From Paenibacillus sp. 32352 (GTDB lineage: Bacteria > Bacillota > Bacilli > Paenibacillales > NBRC-103111): a stretch of 64,000 bases of DNA. Shown one piece after another: positions 34,483 to 42,839 of this stretch (within the stretch, counting starts at the first letter, position 1; each line of letters starts with the position of its first letter). Location: assembly GCF_002042965.1 (NCBI RefSeq), contig NZ_MZNT01000008.1, positions 310,001-374,000 on the forward strand, read 5' to 3'. A program made the position numbers and the translations under genes. The notes under the pieces are model-generated. The model saw nothing but the letters and a program-made list of their open reading frames with translations, made no database searches and had not been told where the DNA came from.

Positions 34483-36552
34483 ATGGTACAAAGTTTATGG
34501 GATGCATCCAAAGCAGCAGAGCTCACTACAGGTCTTGATCAATTGGTTTATCGCTCGAATCTGATAGGTACGGATCGTCGCGTATGTAACTACGGCGGCG
34601 GGAACACCTCCAGCAAAACGATCGTGAAGGATTTCCGCGGTCGCGACGTCGAAGTTATGTTTGTCAAAGGCAGCGGCTCTGACCTTGCTACGATGAAGGC
34701 GTCTAATTTTACCGGCTTGCGCATGGATGACATTCGTCCATTGTATGAAAGAGACGAGATGTCCGACGAAGATATGGTTGCCTATCTGGCAAATTGTATG
34801 ATTGACGCCAAACATCCGCGTGCTTCTATCGAAACTTTGCTTCATGCATTTCTTCCATTTAAACATGTAGACCACACACATCCGGACTCCATTATCAGCC
34901 TTTGCTGCGCAGATAACGGCAAGGAGCTGGCCCGTGAAATTTTTGGAGACCGTTTCGTATGGGTTCCTTACATCCGCCCAGGCTTCAAATTGTCCAAAAT
35001 GATCGCAGAAGGCGTAAGAAACAACCCGAAAGCCGAGCTTGTCCTTATGGAGAAACACGGACTTGTGACTTGGGGAGAAACCTCCGAAGAGGCTTATGCT
35101 CAAACGATTAAAATCATCACTGAAGCGGAAAGCTTTATCGAAGCACGCATTAACGAAAGCAAAGTATTCGGCGGCGTGAAGCATGGCGCGTTGACGGCTG
35201 AGCAGCGCAGAAGCATTGCTGCACAAGTGATGCCTGCGATCCGCGGAGCTGTTAGCGATGCTAAGAAAATGATTCTTTCTTTCGATGACGCTGAAGATGT
35301 ATTGCAGTTCGTAGGCGGACAGGATTCTGCCAAGCTGTCCCAAGTCGGCGCCGCTTGCCCGGATCACCTGGTGCATACGAAGGTCGTACCGTTGTTCATC
35401 GATTGGACTCCGAACGCAGACGATGTAGACGGATTGAAGGCCAAATTAAAAGAAGGCATTGCTGCCTATAAAGAAGATTACAAAGCTTACTTCGAGCGCA
35501 ACAAAAACGAAGGCGACGTCATGTTCGAAGCTGCGCCGCGCGTTATTCTGATCCCTGGCGTAGGGATGATCAACACCGGCAAAAGCTGGGCGATGTCTCA
35601 AGTGAGCGGCGCATTGTACCATCGTGCGATTGCTGTTATGAGAGGCGCAACGGCTCTTGGTCAATTCGTTTCCCTGAGCGAAAATGAATCCTACAACGTC
35701 GAGTACTGGCCGCTTGAGCTTTACAAGCTGTCCCTGGCTCCGGCAGAGGCGGAATTCTCCCGCAAAGTTGCGTTCATCACAGGCGGAGCAGGCGGTATCG
35801 GCAGTGAAACAGCCCGTCGCCTGGTTTCCGAAGGCGCTCATGTAGTGCTGGCGGATTTGAACCTGGAGGGCGCAGAGAAGGTTGCTTCGGAAATTAACGC
35901 GAAGTATGGTGAGAACCGTGCGATCGCCGTTAAGATGGATGTAACGAGCGAAGAGATGGTTAAGGCTGCTTATGCCGAAACGGCTCTGGCTTACGGCGGC
36001 GTAGATATTATCGTCAACAACGCAGGTCTGGCTACGTCCAGCCCATTCGATCAAACCTCGCTCAAAGAATGGAACTTGAACATGAGCGTGCTTGGCACAG
36101 GCTATTTCCTTGTTGCCCGTGAAGCCTTCATCCTGATGAAGGAGCAAGCTATCGGCGGCAACATGGTATTCATCGGCTCCAAGAACTCGGTTTATGCCGG
36201 CAAGAGCGCATCGGCTTACAGCGCAGCCAAAGCACTGGAAGCTCACCTTGCGCGTTGTATTGCAGCAGAGGGCGGCGAATTCGGCATTCGCGTCAACACG
36301 ATCCTGCCTGACGCTATCCTTCAAGGCTCGGCGATCTGGAACGGCAACTGGCGCAATGAACGCGCTGCGGCATACGGCATTGAACCGGATCAATTGGAAG
36401 AGTACTACCGCAAACGCACGACCTTGCTTGTTAATATTTATCCGCGCGATATTGCGGAAGGCGTTGCATTCTTTGCTTCTTCGAAATCGGACAAAACCAC
36501 AGGCTGCATGCTGACTATCGACGGCGGCGTACCTGCTGCGTTCACCCGTTAA
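34483..36552 (+). CDS. rhaEW: Bifunctional rhamnulose-1-phosphate aldolase/lactaldehyde dehydrogenase
   Basis: A 689-residue fusion equivalent to B. subtilis RhaEW (YuxG). Residues 1-420 are a class II aldolase: GGGNTSSK is the phosphate loop, and VDHTHPDSI supplies zinc histidines. From about 425 a short-chain dehydrogenase starts, VAFITGGAGGIGSETARRL, with NNAGLA and the catalytic YSAAK. The aldolase cleaves L-rhamnulose-1-P to DHAP and L-lactaldehyde and the SDR oxidises the latter. First gene of the rhamnose operon, GGAGG upstream. Confidence 0.93.
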   Translation: MVQSLWDASKAAELTTGLDQLVYRSNLIGTDRRVCNYGGGNTSSKTIVKDFRGRDVEVMFVKGSGSDLATMKASNFTGLRMDDIRPLYERDEMSDEDMVAYLANCMIDAKHPRASIETLLHAFLPFKHVDHTHPDSIISLCCADNGKELAREIFGDRFVWVPYIRPGFKLSKMIAEGVRNNPKAELVLMEKHGLVTWGETSEEAYAQTIKIITEAESFIEARINESKVFGGVKHGALTAEQRRSIAAQVMPAIRGAVSDAKKMILSFDDAEDVLQFVGGQDSAKLSQVGAACPDHLVHTKVVPLFIDWTPNADDVDGLKAKLKEGIAAYKEDYKAYFERNKNEGDVMFEAAPRVILIPGVGMINTGKSWAMSQVSGALYHRAIAVMRGATALGQFVSLSENESYNVEYWPLELYKLSLAPAEAEFSRKVAFITGGAGGIGSETARRLVSEGAHVVLADLNLEGAEKVASEINAKYGENRAIAVKMDVTSEEMVKAAYAETALAYGGVDIIVNNAGLATSSPFDQTSLKEWNLNMSVLGTGYFLVAREAFILMKEQAIGGNMVFIGSKNSVYAGKSASAYSAAKALEAHLARCIAAEGGEFGIRVNTILPDAILQGSAIWNGNWRNERAAAYGIEPDQLEEYYRKRTTLLVNIYPRDIAEGVAFFASSKSDKTTGCMLTIDGGVPAAFTR

Positions 36553-36597
36553 TCGGTCTTTATCCTAATGATCATCATTTGAAGGGAGAGTTGTCAT

Positions 36598-36969
36598 ATG
36601 CCATCGGCTACTGGGGAAAAAGTATGGATTATTCCTGACGGTTACATTCCGGAGGTAAGCTCCGGAGCGTTAACCAGTCATGAATCGATCTGCGTATTGA
36701 ATACCGCGTCGGAGGATGCCCGCCTTACCATCACGATCTTCTTTGAAGATCGTGATCCGCTGGAGGATATTGCGGAAGTGGTTCAGGCCCGCCGTACGAA
36801 GCATATCCGCACAAGCTCTTTAGCCAAGGACGGAAAATCCATTCCTGTTGGCGTTCCGTATGCCATTGAAGTGAAGAGCGATATTCCTGTTATTGTGCAG
36901 TACAGCCGATTGGATGCGACTCAGGCTGAGAATGCTCTTATGTCCGTTATAGCTTATCCCATCAAATAA
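36598..36969 (+). CDS. Sensory rhodopsin transducer-like protein
   Basis: A 123-residue beta-rich protein of the Anabaena sensory rhodopsin transducer (ASRT) family. KVWIIPDGYIP at the start and VLNTASEDARLTITIFFED, VIVQYSRLDATQ and the C-terminal VIAYPIK fit the family. Members without a rhodopsin partner sit in sugar operons and are thought to bind carbohydrate-like ligands. Here it lies between rhaEW and rhaA, so an accessory role in rhamnose use is likely but unproven. No membrane segment. Confidence 0.82.
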   Translation: MPSATGEKVWIIPDGYIPEVSSGALTSHESICVLNTASEDARLTITIFFEDRDPLEDIAEVVQARRTKHIRTSSLAKDGKSIPVGVPYAIEVKSDIPVIVQYSRLDATQAENALMSVIAYPIK

Positions 36970-36987
36970 TATAGAGGAGTTGTATCC

Positions 36988-38250
36988 ATGGATAAAAAAG
37001 TTCAAGCCAATTATGAATTGGCTAAAGAGCTGTACGCAGCCCACGGCATTGATGTAGATCAAGTGCTTCAGCAGCTGGAACAAGTCAAAATTTCCATGCA
37101 CTGCTGGCAAGGCGACGATGTAAAAGGATTCCTGAACCGTGATCAGGATCTGACCGGAGGTATTTCCGTAACCGGTAACTATCCGGGAGCAGCGCGTACT
37201 CCTGAAGAGCTTCGGGCAGACCTGGAAAAAGCGTTCTCCTTGATCCCCGGCAAGCATAAGGTGAATCTTCACGCCATCTATGCGGATACAGATGAGAAGG
37301 TAGAGCTCGATCAGCTTGAACCGAAGCATTTTGAGAACTGGGTGCAGTGGGCGAAAGAGCAAGGCTTGGGTCTGGATTTCAACCCGACCTGCTTCTCCCA
37401 CGAGAAATCCAGCGACGGCTTTACGTTGAGTCATGCTAACCCTGAAATTCGCCAATTCTGGATTGACCATTGCAAGGCTTCCCGGAAGATCGGTGCTTAC
37501 TTCGGCGAGCAGCTGGGTCAAACCTGCGTGACGAACGTATGGATTCCGGACGGCTTCAAGGACGTTCCGGCTGACCGTATGGCTCCGAGACAACGCTTGA
37601 AATCCGCGCTGGACGAAGTATTTGCCGAAGAGATCAACCCGGCATATAACCTGGATGCGGTAGAAAGCAAGCTGTTCGGACTCGGCTCCGAGGCTTATGT
37701 GGTCGGTTCCCATGAATTTTATATGGGCTACGGCATTCAAAATAACAAGCTGATCTGTCTGGATGCAGGTCACTTCCATCCGACAGAAGTGATTTCTAAT
37801 AAATTGTCCTCCCTGGCTCTCTTCACAGATGGCATTCTGCTGCATGTAAGCCGTCCGATGAGATGGGATAGCGACCACGTTGTCACTTTGGACGACGAAT
37901 TGATCGATATCGGCCGGGAATTGGTTCGCGGCGGATTGCTCGATAAAACACATATCGGCCTGGATTTCTTTGATGCGAGCATCAACCGTGTGGCTGCTTG
38001 GGTTATCGGAACGCGCAACACGATCAAAGCGCTGCTGCGCGCCATGCTCGATCCGGTAGAAGCGTTGAAAAAAGCCGAGCTCGAGGGCGATTATACGACT
38101 CGCTTGGCTTTGACCGAAGAGTTCAAATCGTATCCTTTCGGCGCTGTATGGGATTACTACTGCGCATCCAAGGGTGTTCCTGTGCGTGAAGAGTGGCTTG
38201 CCGAGGTGAAAACCTACGAGCAAGAAGTACTGCTTAAGCGCGGCAACTAA
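36988..38250 (+). CDS. rhaA: L-rhamnose isomerase
   Basis: A 420-residue TIM-barrel isomerase converting L-rhamnose to L-rhamnulose. ISMHCWQGDDVKGF near residue 35, TGNYPGAARTPEELR, LGLDFNPTCFSH, and CLDAGHFHPTEV (metal ligands) identify the RhaA family, and DSDHVVTLDDEL holds later metal residues. GAGGAG lies before the ATG. It follows the ASRT-like gene by 18 bases and precedes rhaB by 22. Confidence 0.93.
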   Translation: MDKKVQANYELAKELYAAHGIDVDQVLQQLEQVKISMHCWQGDDVKGFLNRDQDLTGGISVTGNYPGAARTPEELRADLEKAFSLIPGKHKVNLHAIYADTDEKVELDQLEPKHFENWVQWAKEQGLGLDFNPTCFSHEKSSDGFTLSHANPEIRQFWIDHCKASRKIGAYFGEQLGQTCVTNVWIPDGFKDVPADRMAPRQRLKSALDEVFAEEINPAYNLDAVESKLFGLGSEAYVVGSHEFYMGYGIQNNKLICLDAGHFHPTEVISNKLSSLALFTDGILLHVSRPMRWDSDHVVTLDDELIDIGRELVRGGLLDKTHIGLDFFDASINRVAAWVIGTRNTIKALLRAMLDPVEALKKAELEGDYTTRLALTEEFKSYPFGAVWDYYCASKGVPVREEWLAEVKTYEQEVLLKRGN

Positions 38251-38272
38251 TTAACGAATAAGGGTGATACCT

Positions 38273-39760
38273 TTGGGAGACATTATTGCTTTTGATCTGG
38301 GGGCTAGCAGCGGAAGAGCGATGCTTGGCCGCCTGGTAGACGGCAAGATCGAAATCACCGAGCTTCACCGGTTTTCCAATGATCCAGTGCAGGTGGGCGA
38401 CCGCCTGCATTGGGATCTATTGCGTTTATATCATGAAATCAAGCAAGGGCTGCTGATTGCCAAGAACAAGGGGCTTGAAGTGTCAAGCATCGGGATCGAT
38501 TCTTGGGCCGTCGACTTTGGGTTTATCGGCGCCAACGGTGAGCTGATCGGCAATCCTTATCATTATCGGGACCGTCATACCGAGAATATGATGGAGAAGC
38601 TGTTCGAACAGATTCCGGCTTCCGACATTTTCGGAAAAACGGGCATACAGTTTTTGCAGTTCAATACGATCTTCCAGCTCTTTGCGTTGAAGCAGGCCCA
38701 ATCTCCTTGGCTGCAAGAAGGTAACCGTTTTCTTATGATTCCGGATTTGCTGAGGTATTTCTTGACGGGAGAAATGCACAACGAATTCTCCAACGCAACG
38801 ACAACCCAGCTGTTTAACCCGATCGAAGGAACGTGGGACAAAGAGCTTCTGAAACGGCTGGATTTGCCGGAAGCCTGGTTTGGCGAGGTGCTTCAGCCGG
38901 GCAGTCCGGCCGGGATGCTGCAAGCCTCCGTATGCGAGGAGCTGGGCATTCCTTCAGTTCCTGTTATCGCCGTGGCGGAGCACGATACAGGTTCCGCTGT
39001 TGCGGCTGTCCCAGCGACGGACCGTTCCTTCGCTTACTTAAGCTGCGGAACCTGGTCGCTGATGGGAACCGAGGTACAGCAGCCGGTCATTAATGAAACG
39101 GCGCAAAAGCTTAACTTCACTAACGAAGGCGGAGTGGAAGGAACCTACCGCTTGCTCAAAAATATTATGGGCTTGTGGATTCTGCAGGAAAGCCGCCGTG
39201 TATGGGAGAAGGCAGGGAAATCCTATTCGTTCCCTGAGCTGGTTCAATTGGCTCGTGAAGCCAAGCCGTTCGGCGCCTTCATTGACCCGGATCATCCGAT
39301 GTTCCTGGCTCCGGGCGACATGCCGGCACGGATCGTTCAATACTGCCGTGAAACCGGGCAGCAGGCGCCGGAAACGGCCGGCGAGTTCGTTCGCTGCATC
39401 CTGGAGAGCTTGGCCTTGAAATACCGCTTTGTCTTCGAAATGACCGAGCGTTTATCGGGACAGCAATTCAACGGCCTGCATATGGTCGGCGGCGGCATTA
39501 ACAACACGCTGCTGTGCCAATGGTCGGCGAATGCTATCGGCAAGCCTGTATGGGCAGGTCCTTCGGAAGGCAGCGCCATCGGCAATATGGCAGTGCAATG
39601 GATCGCCCAAGGCGTATTCGCCGATATTTGGGAAGCGCGTCAGGCTATCCGAAGCTCGTTCCCTGTTGAGGAATATCAACCTGAGGAACAGGAGCTGTGG
39701 GGGCCTGCTTACGACAGATTTGTTAAGCTGACAGGGCTTGCAGAATCATCTAATCTGTAA
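38273..39760 (+). CDS. rhaB: Rhamnulokinase
   Basis: A 495-residue FGGY-family kinase. It begins GDIIAFDLGASSGRAMLG (phosphate-1 region), has GIDSWAVDFGFI, YLSCGTWSLMG (phosphate-2), and NGLHMVGGGINNTLLCQ followed by GPSEGSAIGN (adenosine motif). It phosphorylates L-rhamnulose. The TTG start is chosen for its AAGGGTG site; a GTG three codons upstream touches that site. It is followed after 13 bases by the regulator. Confidence 0.92.
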   Translation: MGDIIAFDLGASSGRAMLGRLVDGKIEITELHRFSNDPVQVGDRLHWDLLRLYHEIKQGLLIAKNKGLEVSSIGIDSWAVDFGFIGANGELIGNPYHYRDRHTENMMEKLFEQIPASDIFGKTGIQFLQFNTIFQLFALKQAQSPWLQEGNRFLMIPDLLRYFLTGEMHNEFSNATTTQLFNPIEGTWDKELLKRLDLPEAWFGEVLQPGSPAGMLQASVCEELGIPSVPVIAVAEHDTGSAVAAVPATDRSFAYLSCGTWSLMGTEVQQPVINETAQKLNFTNEGGVEGTYRLLKNIMGLWILQESRRVWEKAGKSYSFPELVQLAREAKPFGAFIDPDHPMFLAPGDMPARIVQYCRETGQQAPETAGEFVRCILESLALKYRFVFEMTERLSGQQFNGLHMVGGGINNTLLCQWSANAIGKPVWAGPSEGSAIGNMAVQWIAQGVFADIWEARQAIRSSFPVEEYQPEEQELWGPAYDRFVKLTGLAESSNL

Positions 39761-39773
39761 AGAGAGGGAAGCT

Positions 39774-40535
39774 ATGCTAGCTGCGGAGCGTTACGAGAAA
39801 ATTGTAAGTGTGGTCAATCAAAGAGGCGCTGTAAGAGTTTCTGAGCTTAGCGAGCTCTTTCAGGTGACGGAGGAGACGATTCGTCGGGATCTGGACCGTT
39901 TGGAGCAAGCAGGTCGCCTTGCCCGCTCACATGGCGGAGCGGTCAGTATCAAGGACGACCAGCAGCCGGAAATTCCTTATTTCGAACGGGAAATCACCTA
40001 CGCCGAGGAGAAGAAAAGGATTGCCCAGGAAGCGATCAAGCGGATCGGTCCGAACGATCGGATTCTTCTTGATGCCAGCTCTACGGCCTGGTATATGGCT
40101 GCGGAAGTACCTGATCTTCCTCTGACCGTTCTTACCAATTCGATCAAGGTCGCAACGGAGCTGAGCAAAAAGGAGAAGATCGATGTGATCTCGACGGGGG
40201 GTATATTGGCACAACGTTCCTTATCCTTCGTCGGTCCTCTGGCAGAGCGTTCCCTGGATACTTATCATGTTGATAAGGTATTCCTATCCTGCAAGGGCGT
40301 CCATCTTGAGCGCGGAATCAGCGAGTCTAACGAGCTGCAGGCCCGCATCAAAGAGCGGATGATCGGTATCGCGGATGAAGTCATTCTTCTGGTCGACTCG
40401 AGCAAATTCGGCGTGCAAGCATTTACTCATGTTGCGGATTTGTCCGAAATCGATGTCGTTATTACGGATCGCCGCATAGAGAAAGAGATGGTAGAGCAGC
40501 TGCAGGATCTTGGAATTACGGTCATTACGGTATAA
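39774..40535 (+). CDS. rhaR: DeoR family regulator of the rhamnose operon
   Basis: A 253-residue DeoR protein. The N-terminal HTH reads ERYEKIVSVVNQRGAVRV, then SELSELFQVTEETIRRDLDRL, with the family signature around the recognition helix. The C-terminal sensor domain has ILLDASSTAWYMA and VDKVFLSCKG. It probably represses the operon and is released by a rhamnose intermediate, as YulB/RhaR in B. subtilis. It is the last gene, unlike the leading position common elsewhere; a strong terminator follows. Confidence 0.88.
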   Translation: MLAAERYEKIVSVVNQRGAVRVSELSELFQVTEETIRRDLDRLEQAGRLARSHGGAVSIKDDQQPEIPYFEREITYAEEKKRIAQEAIKRIGPNDRILLDASSTAWYMAAEVPDLPLTVLTNSIKVATELSKKEKIDVISTGGILAQRSLSFVGPLAERSLDTYHVDKVFLSCKGVHLERGISESNELQARIKERMIGIADEVILLVDSSKFGVQAFTHVADLSEIDVVITDRRIEKEMVEQLQDLGITVITV

Positions 40536-40580
40536 ATAGAGTCCCTATGAGAGAGGATCTCCATATACATTATGTGAATA

Positions 40581-40616
40581 AAAAACGGTTGGCCAATGTA
40601 TTGGCCGACCGTTTTT
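40581..40616 (+). terminator. Terminator of the rhamnose operon
   Basis: AAAAACGGTTGGCCAAT pairs with ATTGGCCGACCGTTTTT over about 16 bp with one G-U pair, with a T tract. Confidence 0.92.
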
Positions 40617-40674
40617 ATTATCAAGATAGAACGGAAAGATTCCGATCGCGATAATTTATTAAACACTGCAGAAT

Positions 40675-40716
40675 CACTGACACACCTTTGTCAGTGTGGG
40701 CCGAGTACAATAAGAT
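40675..40716 (+). promoter_or_regulatory. Promoter with palindromic operator for the VOC gene
   Basis: TTGTCA (40688-40693) and TAAGAT (40711-40716) are separated by 17 bases. A perfect inverted repeat CACTGACA-N6-TGTCAGTG (40675-40696) covers the -35 box. Confidence 0.7.
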
Positions 40717-40751
40717 TACCCAATATAAAGTGATCTTAGGAGGTCATGCAG

Positions 40752-41168
40752 ATGCAAGGTGCACAAACGTTTCGAGGGATAGCTACAATCAGTTTTTGGG
40801 CGGATGATCTGGATAAGGCAAAAGCGTGGTACGCGGAGCTTCTTGGAATCGAACCGTATTTCGAGAGACCGGGCTATGCCGAATTCCGTCTTGGTGACTA
40901 TCAGCAAGAGCTGGGACTGATTGATAGACGCTATGCACCCGCAGGTTTAGCGAAGGGCCCGGGAGGCGCGACACTTTATTGGCATGTAGACGATATATCT
41001 GCGGTTCTCGATAAGCTGTTGTCGATGGGGGCTGAGGAGCTCGAAGCGATGAAAGAGCGCGGCGGCGGCTTCATTACTGCCTCCGTTGTCGATCCGTTCG
41101 GCAACATTATCGGGATTATGAATAACCCGCATTATGTGAAGGTGAGGGACTCCATAAGAGGAGAATAG
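40752..41168 (+). CDS. VOC family protein (glyoxalase/bleomycin-resistance fold)
   Basis: A 138-residue protein with two beta-alpha-beta3 modules. ATISFWADDLDKAKAWYAELLG is the first, and GGATLYWHVDDISAVLDKLLSMGAEEL the second, ending VVDPFGNIIGIMNNP, where the metal-type Glu position is Ile-Ile. The start is the ATG spaced 8 bases from AGGAGG; another ATG two codons earlier is too close. Function in the family ranges from dioxygenases to drug binding. Confidence 0.85.
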   Translation: MQGAQTFRGIATISFWADDLDKAKAWYAELLGIEPYFERPGYAEFRLGDYQQELGLIDRRYAPAGLAKGPGGATLYWHVDDISAVLDKLLSMGAEELEAMKERGGGFITASVVDPFGNIIGIMNNPHYVKVRDSIRGE

Positions 41169-41248
41169 CTTGCGGGAGGATATGTCTGCCTTTAAGCTCT
41201 TGCGCTTCGGAAGTCTACTGTATATAAAAACAGGCTGCACAAGCAGCC

Positions 41249-41493
41249 CGTCAGGTTGTTGAAAAAAAGGTTTGCGAGAACTATGCTGCATACGGAGGTG
41301 GGGTGTGCCTCGGAAGAGTTTACGTCCGCCTTTGAAACCCGTGAAAATACCGCTAAATAGAATCACCTTTCACGGGTTTCAACCGCTGGGGGCTTTGCGT
41401 AGCAAAGCCTACTTCGGAAGCCTGGCTGTAGGGGTATACCCCACCCGAGTATATTGAGAAATAGTTCAAGCTCTATAGGTTTTTCAACAGACT
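41249..41493. mobile_element. MITE-like element flanked by 18-bp direct repeats
   Basis: A 245-bp non-coding element. It is bounded by two identical 18-mers CAGGCTGCACAAGCAGCC (41231-41248 and 41494-41511), which are a terminator hairpin. Its ends are imperfect inverted repeats over about 60 bases, sharing GTTGAAAAA, GAACTAT and a GGTGGGGTRTRCC stretch. Inside, TTGAAACCCGTGAAA at about 41332 pairs perfectly with TTTCACGGGTTTCAA, and GGCTTTGC-GTA-GCAAAGCC forms another hairpin. No transposase ORF. It interrupts the gap between the convergent VOC and NlpC/P60 genes. Confidence 0.65.
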
Positions 41494-41520
41494 CAGGCTG
41501 CACAAGCAGCCTGTTCCGCC

Positions 41521-42363
41521 TTACAACGTAATAGCCTTGGCCCCTATGTACCTGGAGCCCCAATAAGAGCTGTACAGCGAATCAATATGAACTCCGCGAG
41601 AATTCGTAGCCGAAATGAACTGCCCGTTCCCCAAGTAGATTCCGACATGGGAGGCCCCCGCGAAGAATACCAGGTCGCCCGGCGAAGGGTTGGCAACGGC
41701 GACTCCTACCGTATCGTACATCTCATTCGAGGTTCTGGGGAGATCGATTCCCTGGTTAGCGGCAATGACAAAACGGACGAATCCTGAACAATCAAACCCG
41801 TTCGGAGTACTGCCTCCCCATCGATAAGGAACGCCAAGATAGGCTTGGGCGAACTGCAGCATCGTATCCTGCTTCTTGGCTCTGTACCAGGCAGGGGCGT
41901 GGTACTTCCCATCCGCATCCACGATAGCAAGCTGATTGTCATTATCCCACTGCACTTTATAGCCGAGTGCTTCCGAAATGAAACGGAGCGGGATATATAC
42001 GCTTCCCCGATCCATGCCGATCAAGGAAGTAACATCGATTTTTTTTCCGTTGACAAGCACAAACGTATCCCCGGTTTTCAACTCCAGGGTCTGATTTCCC
42101 TTATTCATGGAGACACGAATTTCTTTTCCTTCCCTGGACCAGTTGATCTGGTATCCAAGCGCTTCCATCAGTGGACGGAACGGTACCTGAAGCTGGGAGT
42201 AGGTGTCCACGACAGGCTGCCCCTCAGGAAAGTTCACGATCGTATCATTAACCTGAATCTTGACTCCTTCATCCAAAGCTGAGGCATGGGCATGTACTCC
42301 GGCAAAGAGACTGCAAGAAATAAATGCAAACGAAAAAATAAGCTTTTTTCCAAAAAACTTCAA
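41521..42363 (-). CDS. Secreted NlpC/P60 cell-wall hydrolase with stalk domain
   Basis: A 280-residue exported protein. Residues 1-28 are a signal peptide (KKLIFSFAFISCSLFAGVHAHA). Residues 35-150 are a copper-amine-oxidase-like stalk domain with two VPFRPLMEALGY/IPLRFISEALGY repeats. Residues 160-280 are NlpC/P60: LGVPYRWGGSTPNGFDCSGF with catalytic Cys192, GDLVFFAGASHVGIYLG with the His, and a late Asn/His position in FISATNSRGVH. It should cleave peptide stems of peptidoglycan. A c-di-AMP riboswitch precedes it. Confidence 0.92.
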   Translation of the reverse strand: MKFFGKKLIFSFAFISCSLFAGVHAHASALDEGVKIQVNDTIVNFPEGQPVVDTYSQLQVPFRPLMEALGYQINWSREGKEIRVSMNKGNQTLELKTGDTFVLVNGKKIDVTSLIGMDRGSVYIPLRFISEALGYKVQWDNDNQLAIVDADGKYHAPAWYRAKKQDTMLQFAQAYLGVPYRWGGSTPNGFDCSGFVRFVIAANQGIDLPRTSNEMYDTVGVAVANPSPGDLVFFAGASHVGIYLGNGQFISATNSRGVHIDSLYSSYWGSRYIGAKAITL

Positions 42364-42374
42364 AACCTGATTCC

Positions 42375-42505
42375 TCCTAATTGCCTCCGAGGTTAGTTGA
42401 CGGGTTAGGGAGAGGTTGTCCCCTATTCATCCAATAAACCGACGAATATTCACCCCAAAATAAGATGTCCCCCGTACTAGCACTTATGCTGTGCTGATTC
42501 GGCAT
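42375..42505 (-). promoter_or_regulatory. c-di-AMP riboswitch (ydaO/yuaA type)
   Basis: On the minus strand the leader of the NlpC/P60 gene shows the conserved blocks of this class in order: a CGGGGGA segment, TTTTGGGGTGAAT, and the 3' block AACCCGTCAACTAACCTCGG followed by AGGC, just before the ribosome site. The class is known to control cell-wall hydrolase genes and turn them off with c-di-AMP. The outer stems were not checked by folding, and the 5' limit is approximate. Confidence 0.75.
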
Positions 42506-42770
42506 TTTTTACTAAAAGCTGTCCATACATTGTATTCGTGATTCCATCGGCGAATCAGTGGGTAAGCTTCGCCAAACGCTCCATCATTTTCCGAAAAAAA
42601 AGGATAACTTTTCATGAGCAGTTACCAAGATACACCATAGGGGGCCAAAGATAAAGGGACTTGCGGCACATTTTTGCATGGGAACAAGACTTACGCGGAG
42701 GTAACTTAATATCCCCGGACTGCCTATCTTACCTAATGTTGCGTACTGTTAAAAAAATCCAAGGAGCGGT

Positions 42771-42839
42771 ATGATGAGAATGGAAAGTACCGCAGCACTC
42801 AAAATAAGGAGGTATGGGTTATGGAGTACACTTATTTAG
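42771..42839 (+). CDS. Possible 22-codon leader ORF overlapping the aldo/keto reductase start
   Basis: AAGGAG is followed four bases later by ATGATG, opening MMRMESTAALKIRRYG and ending TAG inside the reductase coding start, 19 bases past its ATG and in another frame. The arrangement would allow translational coupling. It may be a chance ORF. Confidence 0.35.
   Translation: MMRMESTAALKIRRYGLWSTLI

Noticed and set aside
34483..36552. Long minus-strand ORFs opposite rhaEW
   Set aside because: They mirror the strong codon bias of the sense gene; no homology pattern or ribosome site.
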